Under the pieces are notes generated by a model that saw nothing but the letters and a program-made list of their open reading frames with translations, was not told where the DNA came from and searched no databases. A program made the position numbers and the translations under genes. A DNA stretch of 64,000 nucleotides from Mucilaginibacter mallensis (GTDB taxonomy: Bacteria; Bacteroidota; Bacteroidia; Sphingobacteriales; Sphingobacteriaceae), in the NCBI RefSeq assembly GCF_900105165.1, contig NZ_LT629740.1, positions 4,588,001-4,652,000 of the forward strand, written 5' to 3'. Shown here piece after piece: positions 34,833 through 44,154 of the stretch (position 1 is the first letter of the stretch; every line of letters starts with the position of its first letter).

Positions 34833-36470
34833 CTACCGCTCACCCTTCATTTTCGAGGCGATCTCCAGCGCTTTATAGGCATTTACTATGCCTCCTGATT
34901 TACAGAGCGTAGTAAAATCAACCAGTTGTTTGGTGCCTGGTTTATATACCATGGTACCTTTTAATGGTGTGGCCGATTGCATAATAACCTGCTTTAACTG
35001 TGCCGCGCTTAGTTTTGGATAATACTCCAATACCAAAGCCGCAATACCGGTAACTATGGGTGATGCAAAACTGGTACCGTCGGCAGTATTAAATTCCGCG
35101 TCGGTATCTATTGAGGTTACTTTAACACCGGGGGCAAAAACATCAACATTCTTGAACCCGTAATTACTGAAATTACTGGCAAGTGAGGTATCTGCAAGTG
35201 AAGCAGATGCACCTACATTTATCATGTTATCAGCATCAGTTGCTGATCCATCTAAAAAGGTATCATTGGGGTATTGTGGTACTGAGTCGACATTCAGGTT
35301 ATCATTGCCCGATGCCTGTACCAGCAGCACATCTTTTGATGCGGCGTATTTAAATGCTTCATCAACCCAATCCTTATGCGGCGACAGGTATTTGCCGAAG
35401 CTCATATTAATTATTTTAGCGCCGTTATCCACTGCGTAATGTATAGCGCTAACAATATCCTTATCATATTCATCTCCGTTAGGGATCGCTTTCAACACCA
35501 TTATATGTACATTGTCGGCTACACCATCAATACCATAGCCATTATTGCGTTTGGCGCCAATCAACCCTGCTACACCGGTACCATGAGAGGCATCGGTATA
35601 TTTTAAAATATTATTGCCATATGGCTTGCCATCGTTAACATCCGGGTCATCCCCTACTATTTCTTTGCGTTCGGTAAGGTTTGGCGTAATATCATTATTG
35701 AGCTTTTCAATATACTCGCTCATATCCTTTAGCGTGGAAACATTGGTAGCTGTACGCCCTTCCTGCTGTAACACCAGGCTCCATACATATTTGCTTTGCA
35801 CCAGCGTATCGTTTGTACTATTGATCTTATCCAGGTCCTTTATAGTAAAGCTGGCATTGGGGCCAAGGTTGAGGGCTTTTTTAATATAACCGTTAGTTAC
35901 CATGAGCGCGCTCATATCCGGCTGTAACTCGGCCAACTCCTTTGTTGATTTAGCCGTTGTTGAATCGCGCCTGGCTTTTACCGTTAACCAGTAAGCATAT
36001 TCCTTTTCATCACCCGCAGGGGCCGAGGTTACATTGGCGTATTTGCCCTTTAGCTTGTAATAATACCTGATCTCTTCGCTGGTTTCATTCAGATCGGCTT
36101 TGCCGTTCTTTCCACCTAAAAAATTCCAACCGTGTATATCATCAATATAACCATTGTGGTCATCGTCTTTCCCATTGCCTGGCTTCTCTTTGGGGTTTAC
36201 CCACAATACGCCTTGCAGGTCTTTTTGCAGGGTATCAACACCACTATCAATAATGGCAACCAATACGGTTTTGCTTTTTTTACCTTTTACAAACTCATAA
36301 GCCGGGTTTAGGCTGATACCAAAATATCCATCAGTTTTTAAGTCGAGCGTGTGCCAGTTTTGTGGGGGATCAGAAGGTGTTGGCGGCTGTGTCTGCGCCA
36401 TCGTTCCTATACTTATTAATACTGCCCCGCACAACGATGCGCAAAAAACTGGTAACCGAAAATTATACAT
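34833..36470 (-). CDS. Secreted subtilisin-like (S8) serine protease
   Basis: This 545-residue protein has a signal peptide ending IGTMAQ. The catalytic triad is complete: Asp in VAIIDSGVD, His in ASHGTGVAGL and Ser in DGTSFASPIVTG. The oxyanion Asn is in VQASGND. A long insertion (about residues 110-280) lies between the Asp and His motifs, and a calcium-binding-like GKDDDHNGYIDD loop follows the Asp. It is probably periplasmic or secreted. No type IX sorting domain is seen at the C-terminus. Confidence 0.92.
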   Translation of the reverse strand: MYNFRLPVFCASLCGAVLISIGTMAQTQPPTPSDPPQNWHTLDLKTDGYFGISLNPAYEFVKGKKSKTVLVAIIDSGVDTLQKDLQGVLWVNPKEKPGNGKDDDHNGYIDDIHGWNFLGGKNGKADLNETSEEIRYYYKLKGKYANVTSAPAGDEKEYAYWLTVKARRDSTTAKSTKELAELQPDMSALMVTNGYIKKALNLGPNASFTIKDLDKINSTNDTLVQSKYVWSLVLQQEGRTATNVSTLKDMSEYIEKLNNDITPNLTERKEIVGDDPDVNDGKPYGNNILKYTDASHGTGVAGLIGAKRNNGYGIDGVADNVHIMVLKAIPNGDEYDKDIVSAIHYAVDNGAKIINMSFGKYLSPHKDWVDEAFKYAASKDVLLVQASGNDNLNVDSVPQYPNDTFLDGSATDADNMINVGASASLADTSLASNFSNYGFKNVDVFAPGVKVTSIDTDAEFNTADGTSFASPIVTGIAALVLEYYPKLSAAQLKQVIMQSATPLKGTMVYKPGTKQLVDFTTLCKSGGIVNAYKALEIASKMKGER

Positions 36471-36474
36471 ATAT

Positions 36475-36553
36475 TATATTAGTGTTTATTAGTTCAATGG
36501 TTCATTAGTTCATTGGTAAAAGCAAATTCTCCATTGACTAAGCGCACTGATCA
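36475..36553. repeat. Weak word-reiteration region (GTTCATTAG words)
   Basis: The stretch reads TTATTAGTTCAATGGTTCAT and continues with AGTTCATTGG. A weak complement, CCATTGACTAAG, lies on the right. It uses the same words as the arms at 51607-51640 and 51995-52037. The pairing is poor, so it may be a decayed copy. Confidence 0.5.
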
Positions 36554-36555
36554 AT

Positions 36556-38097
36556 CTACAAATCAAATTTTATTCCTTGTGCTAATGGCAACGCTTTTGA
36601 GTAATTAATAGTATTAGTTTGCCTGCGCATATAAACTTTCCATGCATCAGAACCCGATTCGCGGCCGCCGCCGGTTTCTTTTTCACCGCCGAATGCGCCG
36701 CCTATCTCTGCTCCTGATGTACCGATGTTAATATTTGCAATTCCGCAGTCAGAACCACCGGACGATAAAAATTGTTCGGCCTCGCGTAAATTATTTGTCA
36801 TGATAGATGATGAAAGCCCCTGCGGTACGCCATTTTGCAGTTCAATGGCTTCATCAAGAGTTTTATATTTGATGAGGTATAATATGGGCGCAAAGGTTTC
36901 ATGCTGTACAATGGCAAAGCTGTTGTCAACCTCGGCAATACATGGCTTTACATAACAGCCCGATGCATATTTATCGCCCTCCAGCTTACCGCCTTCAACA
37001 ATAAAATTACCGCCCTGCGCCTTGCATTTTTCAATAGAATCAAGGTATAAGCTCACCGCGTCCTGATCGATCAGCGGGCCCATATGGTTGTTTTGATCCA
37101 ATGGATCACCAATGCGGATCTGTCCGTATGCTTTTACCAGCTTTTGCTTAAAGGCATCATACACACTTTCATGAATAATGAGCCTGCGTGTACTGGTACA
37201 ACGCTGCCCGGCAGTACCTACCGCACCAAACACAGCGCCAATGAGCGACATATCCAGATCGGCATTTTCACTGATGATGATGGCGTTGTTACCACCCAGC
37301 TCGAGCAAACTTCGGCCAAGTCTTGCACCTACTGCCGCGCCCACAGCCTTGCCCATACGGGTTGAGCCGGTGGCTGATATTAAAGGCAGTCGTTTATCGT
37401 TTGACATCAGTTCGCCTACGTTGCGGTCGCCGATAACCAGGCAGCCTACCCCCTCTTCAATATTATGCTTTTTAAATACTGCCTGTGCAATATGCTGGCA
37501 GGCAATAGCCGTTAAAGGTGTTTTTTCAGATGGTTTCCAGATACAAACATCGCCGCAAACCCAGGCCAGCATGGCATTCCAGCTCCATACCGCTACCGGG
37601 AAATTGAATGCCGATATCACACCAACAATACCCAGTGGGTGGTATTGCTCATACATACGGTGTTCGGGGCGTTCGGAGTGCATGGTTAAACCGTATAACT
37701 GCCTGCTCAGGCCAACAGCAAAATCAGCAATGTCGATCATCTCCTGAACTTCACCGTAACCTTCCTGTAGACTTTTGCCCATTTCGTAAGATACCAGCGC
37801 GCCCAGTTGCTGTTTATTAGCACGCAGCGCATCGCCAATTTCACGCACAATTTCGCCACGTTTTGGAGCGGGAACTGTACGCCAGGTTTTAAAAGCTTTG
37901 GCCGCCTGCTCAACAACATGGTTGTAATCGCTTTCCGAAGCTATTTTTACCGAGGCTATCTTTTTCCCATCAACAGGCGATAAAATGTCTTTTATAGCTG
38001 CACCGGAGCTGCTGCCCCAGTTACTGCCTGTACTAAACGCCTCATTAATGTCGTTTATATGTAAATGATTGAGAATTACTTTTATATCGATGCTCAT
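36556..38097 (-). CDS. Aldehyde dehydrogenase, ALDH7 (piperideine-6-carboxylate/aminoadipic semialdehyde) type
   Basis: This 513-residue NAD(P)-dependent enzyme has the catalytic Cys in GTAGQRCTSTRR, the general base Glu in LLELGGNNA and the FNFPVAVWSWNAMLAW segment typical of the ALDH7/AmaB branch, which oxidises 2-aminoadipate semialdehyde in lysine breakdown. A TACCTTTG -7 box at 38112-38119 lies about 15 bases upstream of the start. It stands alone and is divergent from the TPR gene. The substrate is inferred from family resemblance only. Confidence 0.9.
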   Translation of the reverse strand: MSIDIKVILNHLHINDINEAFSTGSNWGSSSGAAIKDILSPVDGKKIASVKIASESDYNHVVEQAAKAFKTWRTVPAPKRGEIVREIGDALRANKQQLGALVSYEMGKSLQEGYGEVQEMIDIADFAVGLSRQLYGLTMHSERPEHRMYEQYHPLGIVGVISAFNFPVAVWSWNAMLAWVCGDVCIWKPSEKTPLTAIACQHIAQAVFKKHNIEEGVGCLVIGDRNVGELMSNDKRLPLISATGSTRMGKAVGAAVGARLGRSLLELGGNNAIIISENADLDMSLIGAVFGAVGTAGQRCTSTRRLIIHESVYDAFKQKLVKAYGQIRIGDPLDQNNHMGPLIDQDAVSLYLDSIEKCKAQGGNFIVEGGKLEGDKYASGCYVKPCIAEVDNSFAIVQHETFAPILYLIKYKTLDEAIELQNGVPQGLSSSIMTNNLREAEQFLSSGGSDCGIANINIGTSGAEIGGAFGGEKETGGGRESGSDAWKVYMRRQTNTINYSKALPLAQGIKFDL

Positions 38098-38276
38098 AAT
38101 GGTACTTTTGTCAAAGGTAAAAATCTTTAAGGCAATTTATATCAACTCACTCCTTGCCAAAAAATCGCAAAATGATTTACATTTATTATCAGGTACTTGT
38201 GAATAAAACCTGTTAATAATGTTCGAATGTTGAAAACTTAATTGCCTTTTGGGTTCTATTTATCGTAATTTAAACT

Positions 38277-38315
38277 CGGTTAAGCATTAATGCTGACTAA
38301 AAAATGACTTAACCG
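38277..38315. promoter_or_regulatory. Inverted repeat upstream of the TPR gene
   Basis: CGGTTAAG (38277-38284) and its exact complement CTTAACCG (38308-38315) flank an internal CATTAATG palindrome. It lies 27 bases upstream of the start codon. It could be a leader hairpin or an operator. Confidence 0.45.
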
Positions 38316-38341
38316 GGAACGTGTTCTGCAAACCTAATTGA

Positions 38342-39745
38342 ATGGAAGAAGAATTTGAATTTGGTTTTACCGAAGACCCAAAGTTCTCGGTAGAACGGTA
38401 CGAGGAAATGATCCGCAATCACGACCAGTACTTTTTTGATGCCCAGGCGTTTGAGAACATTATCGACTACTACATCGAAAAGAATGATCCGGCCAAAGCC
38501 TTACAGGTATCTGAGTATGCGCGCAATCAGCACCCATTTGCCGCCGTATTTTTAATTAAACAGGCCCAGTTATTAGTTGTTACCAACCGCGCCGCCGAAG
38601 CATTTGCTGCTTTGGATAAGGCTGCCATGCTGGAGGCTTCTGATGCAGATATTTATATCATCCGTGGCAACCTGTATGAAAGTATGGAACGCTATGATGA
38701 GGCGCTTGAAAACTATGAAAAGGCCCTTGGTCTTGCCGAGGAGACTGACGAAATATTGCTGCATATAGCCTACGTTCACCAAAATATGGGCGATTATAAC
38801 ACAGCAATTGACTACCTGAAATTGTGCCTGAAACAGAATATGGAAAACCAGGACGCTTTATACGAGCTGGCTTTTTGTTACGATGTGATGGACAATCAGC
38901 AGGAGAGCGTGCAGTTTTATCAGCAATATATTGATAACGAACCCTACAGCTATGCCGCATGGTATAACTTAGGCAACGCCTATACTAAACTTAGCCTGTT
39001 TGAGAAAGCTATTGATGCTTATGATTACGCCATATTAATAAAGGATAATTTCGCATCAGCTTACTTTAATAAAGGCAACGCGCTGGTTAACCTGGAAAAA
39101 TATGCTGAGGCTATTGAGGTTTACCGCCATACTTTTGAGTATGAGCAGCCTAATGCCGATACCTATTGCGCCATTGGCGAATGCTATGAAAAGCTGGAGC
39201 AAATGGATGATGCAAGGGCTTTCTACAAAAAATCGGTTAAAATGGATTCCAAGCTGGCTGATGCCTGGTTTGGGATTGGTGTAACCCTTGATTTTGAGGA
39301 GCGCTATTTTGAGGCCCTGCACTTTTACAAAAAAGCGCTCGACCTTGATATTGCCAATGCCGATTACTGGTTTGCCATAGCCGATGCCGAATACAAGCTT
39401 GGCCACATAACCGAAGCCGAGCAGGCATACGAAAAGGTGGTTGAACTTAACCCCATTGATGTGGATGCATGGCTGGATTACTCATCTATATTATATGAGC
39501 AAACCCGCTTGGTTGATGCCATTGAGGTAATGTCGCAGGCTATAAAAAACAACCCGGAGGCAGCAGAGCTTTACTACCGCATGGTAGCTTATTTGTTTGC
39601 CAAAGGTGATTATAATGAAGCCTTGAACAACCTGGAACTGGCCTTATCGTCAGATCCGGATAAACATTATATTTTGTTTGATTATTTGCCCCAGCTGCAA
39701 AAAAACAAGGTGATAGTGGATATTATTAACAGGTACACTAAATAA
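38342..39745 (+). CDS. Cytoplasmic tetratricopeptide-repeat protein
   Basis: This 467-residue protein has about a dozen TPR motifs, for example AWYNLGNAYTKLSLFEKAIDAYDYAI and AYFNKGNALVNLEKYAEAIEVYRH. The N-terminus is acidic (MEEEFEFGFTEDPKF) and has no signal peptide. It is a protein-interaction scaffold of unknown partner. It has its own terminator. Confidence 0.87.
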   Translation: MEEEFEFGFTEDPKFSVERYEEMIRNHDQYFFDAQAFENIIDYYIEKNDPAKALQVSEYARNQHPFAAVFLIKQAQLLVVTNRAAEAFAALDKAAMLEASDADIYIIRGNLYESMERYDEALENYEKALGLAEETDEILLHIAYVHQNMGDYNTAIDYLKLCLKQNMENQDALYELAFCYDVMDNQQESVQFYQQYIDNEPYSYAAWYNLGNAYTKLSLFEKAIDAYDYAILIKDNFASAYFNKGNALVNLEKYAEAIEVYRHTFEYEQPNADTYCAIGECYEKLEQMDDARAFYKKSVKMDSKLADAWFGIGVTLDFEERYFEALHFYKKALDLDIANADYWFAIADAEYKLGHITEAEQAYEKVVELNPIDVDAWLDYSSILYEQTRLVDAIEVMSQAIKNNPEAAELYYRMVAYLFAKGDYNEALNNLELALSSDPDKHYILFDYLPQLQKNKVIVDIINRYTK

Positions 39746-39870
39746 TTAGCGATTGAGTGAATTAGTGATTTAAGGTTGCTGATTCAGTATTTACTGATTG
39801 TTAAGCAGAAGTAAAAATTGCATTACATTCGTTAGAACCCTAATATCATCATATACTATTTCGTTAGAAA

Positions 39871-39903
39871 AGCCAAAACATATTACTCGTTTTGGTTTTT
39901 TTT
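39871..39903 (+). terminator. Intrinsic terminator of the TPR gene
   Basis: AGCCAAAAC pairs with GTTTTGG around ATATTACTC and is followed by eight T residues. It lies about 125 bases after the TPR stop codon. Upstream of it, 39746-39770 holds a GAGTGAATTAGTGATT half-site. Confidence 0.85.
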
Positions 39904-39956
39904 ATGAACTTTACCCCCACATTTAGCTACATGCTATTCAACCCTAATAGTATTTT

Positions 39957-40718
39957 ATGAATTACCATATCAATGATCTTCCTGAACGTACAACAAAGCC
40001 CCGCAACAGCGGCATAACCATGGTAATGGATAAAGGACTGAGTTTACGGCAGGCCGAAGATTTTATTGAGGTTGCAGGCATGCACACCGATATTGTTAAA
40101 CTGGGATGGGCTACCTCATTTGTAACGCCCAATCTGCAGCAGAAATTAGACCTGTACCGCGAAGCGGGCTTACCGGTATATTTTGGCGGAACCTTATTTG
40201 AGGCCTTTTTAGTTAGAGGGCAATTTGATGATTACCGCCGCATACTCGAGAAATATAAAATGGAGCATGTGGAAGTATCAGACGGTTCTATAACTATTGA
40301 GCATGATGAGAAGTGTGAGTATATCCGTCAATTAAGCAAGGATCATACAGTAATATCTGAAGTTGGCTCAAAGGACGTACAAAAGATATTTGCCCCATAC
40401 AAATGGATAAAACTGATGCAGGCCGAAATTGAAGCCGGATCGTGGAAAGTAATAGCCGAGGCACGCGAAAGCGGCAACGTAGGTATCTACCGTGATTCAG
40501 GAGAAGTTAGGCAGGGTTTGGTTGATGAAATACTCACCCAGATACCCGAAGAAACCATTATATGGGAAGCCCCACAAAAAGCACAACAAGTTTGGTTTAT
40601 TAAACTGATAGGCGCTAATGTAAGCTTAGGCAACATTGCTCCTGCTGATGTAATACCGTTGGAAACATTGCGACTGGGAATTAGAAGCGATACGTTTGAT
40701 CATTTTTTGGGATTGTAA
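39957..40718 (+). CDS. comA: Phosphosulfolactate synthase (ComA family)
   Basis: The 253-residue TIM-barrel enzyme adds sulfite to phosphoenolpyruvate to form phosphosulfolactate. The family signatures are GITMVMDKGLS, VKLGWATS, YFGGTLFEAF, VEVSDGSI, SEVGSKD and the late GNIAPADVIPLETLRLGIRSDT. In methanogens it starts coenzyme M synthesis. In Bacteroidota its likely use is to supply sulfonates for sulfonolipids (capnine type), which is inference. It is followed by a REP-like element and aroE. Confidence 0.9.
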   Translation: MNYHINDLPERTTKPRNSGITMVMDKGLSLRQAEDFIEVAGMHTDIVKLGWATSFVTPNLQQKLDLYREAGLPVYFGGTLFEAFLVRGQFDDYRRILEKYKMEHVEVSDGSITIEHDEKCEYIRQLSKDHTVISEVGSKDVQKIFAPYKWIKLMQAEIEAGSWKVIAEARESGNVGIYRDSGEVRQGLVDEILTQIPEETIIWEAPQKAQQVWFIKLIGANVSLGNIAPADVIPLETLRLGIRSDTFDHFLGL

Positions 40719-40739
40719 ATGAGAGTAAAGGTAAAGGCC

Positions 40740-40811
40740 GTCATGCTGAGCGCTAGTCGAAGCATGAGCGTAAAGGCCTGCCCACATGCTTCGACTAGCG
40801 CTCGGCATGAC
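40740..40811. repeat. REP-like element, GCGCTAGTCGAAGCATG family, copy 1
   Basis: This 72-base element has 27-base arms, GTCATGCTGAGCGCTAGTCG.. and ..CGACTAGCGCTCGGCATGAC, that match at 26 of 27 positions around an 18-base loop. A copy differing at two bases is at 48289-48360. Confidence 0.9.
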
Positions 40812-40876
40812 AGCCACGTCATTAAGGAAAATAACCAAAGCAAAACTCCCCAACCCTTGTTATTTAATTTTACACC

Positions 40877-41677
40877 ATGAAAAAATACGGGCTTATAGGT
40901 TTTCCGCTTACACATTCTTTCTCAAAGAAATACTTTACAGATAAATTCGAAAAAGAAAAAATAACCGGCGCGGAATACGAGGTTTATCCGCTTGAACATA
41001 TAAAATATCTGCAGGATCTGCTGGATGTTCATCCTGATATTTGCGGATTGAACGTCACCATCCCTCACAAAATAAGCGTTCTAAAATATCTGGATTGGAT
41101 TGAGCCTGATGCAAGGCATGTTGGCGCCGTAAACTGTATCCGTGTAACTGCAGAGAGCCCGGTACTGGCTGCTTTTTTGGGTGAGGTTGGTATAAACGGA
41201 CACGATTTCAGGCTGGAAGGTTTTAATACCGATGTGTATGGTTTTGAACACTCGTTGCGTCCGCTGCTTAGAGATCCTAATGATGAAGCCCTTGTTTTAG
41301 GCGATGGCGGTGCCGCAAAAGCTGTAAAATGCGTATTAGAAAACCTGGGTATTGATTATAAGGTAGTGACCCGCCAACCACATCCGGGCAATATTTTGTT
41401 TAAGGATCTGAAACCGCATCATATAAAAAATCACCGGATCATCATCAATACCACCCCATTAGGCACATCGCCAAACGTGGATGAATGCCCACCGATACCG
41501 TATGAAGATATTACCGAGCATCATTTATTGTATGATCTGATCTATAATCCCGAAAAAACACTATTTTTAAAGAAAGGTGAAGAAAAAGGCGCAACAATTA
41601 AAAATGGTTATGAAATGCTGATACTACAGGCAGAAAAATCGTGGGAGATATGGAATTCAAAGGAATTGACTCCATGA
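40877..41677 (+). CDS. aroE: Shikimate dehydrogenase
   Basis: This 266-residue enzyme reduces 3-dehydroshikimate to shikimate with NADPH in aromatic amino acid synthesis. Visible motifs are FPLTHSFSKKYF (substrate site), GLNVTIPHK with the catalytic Lys, the FNTDVYGF Asp, and the nucleotide-binding VLGDGGAAKAVK. Its stop overlaps the gldD start as ATGA, so the two are co-translated. Confidence 0.95.
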   Translation: MKKYGLIGFPLTHSFSKKYFTDKFEKEKITGAEYEVYPLEHIKYLQDLLDVHPDICGLNVTIPHKISVLKYLDWIEPDARHVGAVNCIRVTAESPVLAAFLGEVGINGHDFRLEGFNTDVYGFEHSLRPLLRDPNDEALVLGDGGAAKAVKCVLENLGIDYKVVTRQPHPGNILFKDLKPHHIKNHRIIINTTPLGTSPNVDECPPIPYEDITEHHLLYDLIYNPEKTLFLKKGEEKGATIKNGYEMLILQAEKSWEIWNSKELTP

Positions 41678-42270
41678 AGATATACGGATTACTAGTTATT
41701 GCTTTATTACTGGGGGCCTGTAACAATAACCACGACTATACACCAAAGCCAAGGGGCTATTACCGCATTGTTTTCCCTAAAAAGGAATACCAGCAATTTA
41801 CCGGGCCATATCCTTTTACCTTTATGTACCCCAAATACGCGGTAATTGAGCAGGATAAAAACCCGCAGACAAAAGACAAAAAGCTCATCAATATGAAATA
41901 CCTGCTGAACATGCAGTTTCCGCAGTTTAAGGGCACTTTGCATTTAAGCTACGAGAGCATCACATCGCCAAAAGTATTTAATGAGCTTACCGAAGATGCC
42001 CGCACATTCGCATTTAAGCATACCGTTAAAGCCACCTCGATAGATCAGGGTCTGATCCGCATACCTGGGAACAAAGTGTATGGTATCTATTATACTATTG
42101 ATGGCAATGCGGCTTCATCAGCACAGTTTTTCCTTACGGATAGCACCCGCAATTATATCCGCGGAGCACTGTATTTCAACACCGAACCAAAGCTTGATTC
42201 GATACAGCCAGTACTCGATTTTGTGAAGAAGGATATGAATGTGATGATAAAAAGCTTTAAGTGGAAGTAG
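41674..42270 (+). CDS. gldD: Gliding motility lipoprotein GldD
   Basis: The ATG at 41674 overlaps the aroE stop and opens a lipoprotein signal (LLLGAC). The 198-residue protein matches GldD, with PKPRGYYRIVFPKKEYQQF after the lipid-bearing Cys. GldD is required for gliding in Flavobacterium and is linked with type IX secretion. It also occurs in non-gliding Bacteroidota, so motility cannot be concluded. Confidence 0.92.
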   Translation: MKIYGLLVIALLLGACNNNHDYTPKPRGYYRIVFPKKEYQQFTGPYPFTFMYPKYAVIEQDKNPQTKDKKLINMKYLLNMQFPQFKGTLHLSYESITSPKVFNELTEDARTFAFKHTVKATSIDQGLIRIPGNKVYGIYYTIDGNAASSAQFFLTDSTRNYIRGALYFNTEPKLDSIQPVLDFVKKDMNVMIKSFKWK

Positions 42271-42337
42271 GTTTTTGATTTGGGAATTGGGATGATCGAT
42301 TTCGGATTCTGCTTATCCTATGTAGAGCACCTCAATG

Positions 42338-42438
42338 GCGCAAGTCTTGTGGGTGAAACGCCTCGGGTAATAGCTGACTTGTGCCTGTCCAAAAAAGCAC
42401 AAGTCAGCCTTGCTTATTCCAACACACAAGACTTGCGC
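42338..42438. repeat. Nested cruciform-forming palindrome
   Basis: The outer arms GCGCAAGTCTTGTG (42338-42351) and CACAAGACTTGCGC (42425-42438) are a perfect 14-bp inverted repeat. Nested inside are CTGACTTGTGC (42374-42384) and GCACAAGTCAG (42397-42407), a perfect 11-bp pair. All four arms share a GACTTG/CAAGTC core. Confidence 0.88.
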
Positions 42439-42494
42439 TAAATACTGGTAGATTTCGGAATTCGGATGTTCGATTTTGGATTTATTTTCCGCTT

Positions 42495-42588
42495 GTCATG
42501 CTGAGGTACGAAGCATCTATTATACGGGTAGCATGTAACCGCTCGCAGATTAAATGCGAATAGGTTCTTCGCTATCGCTCAGAATGAC
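42495..42588. repeat. REP-like element, GTCATGCTGAGGTACGAA family, copy 3
   Basis: This 94-base relative of 31482-31561 and 31672-31750 has the same tips (GTCATGCTGAGGTACGAAGC and CGCTCAGAATGAC) but about 14 extra bases in the centre. Confidence 0.87.
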
Positions 42589-42604
42589 AATTTATTAGTG
42601 AATA

Positions 42605-44125
42605 TTAGGCGTTAAACACCGCCAATGCCTGCTCAATCCTATTGATCGTTTCATTCTTACCCAACAAAGCCGCAATATCAAAAACATGCGGACCGAATTT
42701 ACCGCCTACCAGCATAATACGGAACGGCAGCATAACATCACCCGCTTTCAGACCTTTCTCTTCCATCAAGGCTTTAAAGAGATTCTCCAGATCAGCGCTT
42801 TCCCACATCTGCACATCTGCATATCTGCTCATCAGCACATTAAAGAAATCTGTTTTAGCATCGCTCCATTTTGGTTTAACGGAGTTGATATCATATTCCC
42901 TTGGCACTTCAAAAAAGTAGGCAGACTGCTGATAAAAATCAGCCAGCAACGTACACCTTTCTTTAATAACATCAATTATCTTTAGCAGGTAGTTATCATC
43001 GTTTACAGCTACGCCTTTATCTTCAAGCACAGCCTTAACTTTATCTTTTAAGCTTTCAGCGCTTGTTCTTTTGATCCATTCAGCATTGAACCATTTTGCT
43101 TTTTCAAAATCGAATTTAGCACCACCTTTGTTTACACGCTCTATAGAGAATTTGGAGATCAACTCATCCAAAGTAAATATTTCATTATCGGTACCATCGT
43201 TCCAGCCCAGCATAGCCAGCAGGTTTAAGAAAGCCTCAGGCAAAAAGCCAAGCTCTCTAAAGCCCGGAGTAAGTTCACCTATTTTGGCATCAAACCAGTT
43301 CATGGCATAAACCGGGAAACCTAAACGTGCGCCATCGCGCTTGCTTAGTTTACCGTGGCCATCAGGTTTTAATATGAGTGGTAAATGCGCCCATTGAGGC
43401 ATATCGGCTTTCCATCCTAAATATTCCCATAGCAATAAATGTACAGGTGCCGATGGTAGCCATTCCTCACCACGGAAAGCGTGTGTTATCTTCATCAAAT
43501 AATCATCGACCACAACAGCTAAATGATAGGTTGGCATACCGTCGGCCTTTAATAAAACCTTATCATCAACCTGGTTGGTTTCAAAGCTCACATGGCCACG
43601 GATCATATCGTTAAAGCTGATGGTTTCATCCTCCGGCATTTTAATGCGGATCACATGCGGTGTGCCGGCATCCAATAGCTGGTCGACCTCATGTTGTTTT
43701 AATGACAATGAATTGCGTAAACTGTCCCTATAAAAATGCCCGTATTGAAAATTAGGGATTTCCTTACGGTTCTTATCCAGTTCCTCAGGGGTATCAAAAG
43801 CGTAATAAGCATGGCCTTCACGTACCAGCTTTTCAGCGTATTCGCGATATAGTGCTTTACGTTCGCTTTGGCGGTATGGGGCATAATGACCACCCACAAC
43901 CGGGCTTTCGTCAGGTATCAGTCCGCACCATTTTAAACAATCAAGTATGTAATCCTCAGCGCCATCAACATAACGGCTTTGGTCGGTATCTTCTATCCTT
44001 AACACAAAATCGCCTTTATGTTTTTTGGCGAAAAGATAATTAAACAACACGGTGCGTACACCACCTAAATGTAAACCGCCTGTAGGACTTGGCGCAAAAC
44101 GAACTCTAACTTTTTTATCTGACAT
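42605..44125 (-). CDS. gltX: Glutamyl-tRNA synthetase
   Basis: This 506-residue class I synthetase charges tRNA-Glu. The HIGH-type motif is RFAPSPTGGLHLGG at the N-terminus and the KMSKS-type motif is KLSKRDG near residue 260. The length is normal. A TATCTTTG box (44133-44140) ends 7 bases before the ATG. The segment encoding SRYADVQMW (42805-42834) is made of reiterated GCAGATGTG words like those of the hairpin at 29688-29772. It appears to replace ordinary coding sequence without changing the length. Confidence 0.96.
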   Translation of the reverse strand: MSDKKVRVRFAPSPTGGLHLGGVRTVLFNYLFAKKHKGDFVLRIEDTDQSRYVDGAEDYILDCLKWCGLIPDESPVVGGHYAPYRQSERKALYREYAEKLVREGHAYYAFDTPEELDKNRKEIPNFQYGHFYRDSLRNSLSLKQHEVDQLLDAGTPHVIRIKMPEDETISFNDMIRGHVSFETNQVDDKVLLKADGMPTYHLAVVVDDYLMKITHAFRGEEWLPSAPVHLLLWEYLGWKADMPQWAHLPLILKPDGHGKLSKRDGARLGFPVYAMNWFDAKIGELTPGFRELGFLPEAFLNLLAMLGWNDGTDNEIFTLDELISKFSIERVNKGGAKFDFEKAKWFNAEWIKRTSAESLKDKVKAVLEDKGVAVNDDNYLLKIIDVIKERCTLLADFYQQSAYFFEVPREYDINSVKPKWSDAKTDFFNVLMSRYADVQMWESADLENLFKALMEEKGLKAGDVMLPFRIMLVGGKFGPHVFDIAALLGKNETINRIEQALAVFNA

Positions 44126-44154
44126 TGTAGGGCAAAGATATTGTATTAGTTTGT

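Larger units (their letters stand above)
42271..42604. other. Repeat-filled intergenic gap between gldD and gltX
   Basis: This 334-base gap between converging genes contains no gene. It holds half-sites of GATTTCGGATTC words (42275-42310 and 42452-42485), a nested cruciform (42338-42438) and a REP-like element (42495-42588). Confidence 0.85.
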
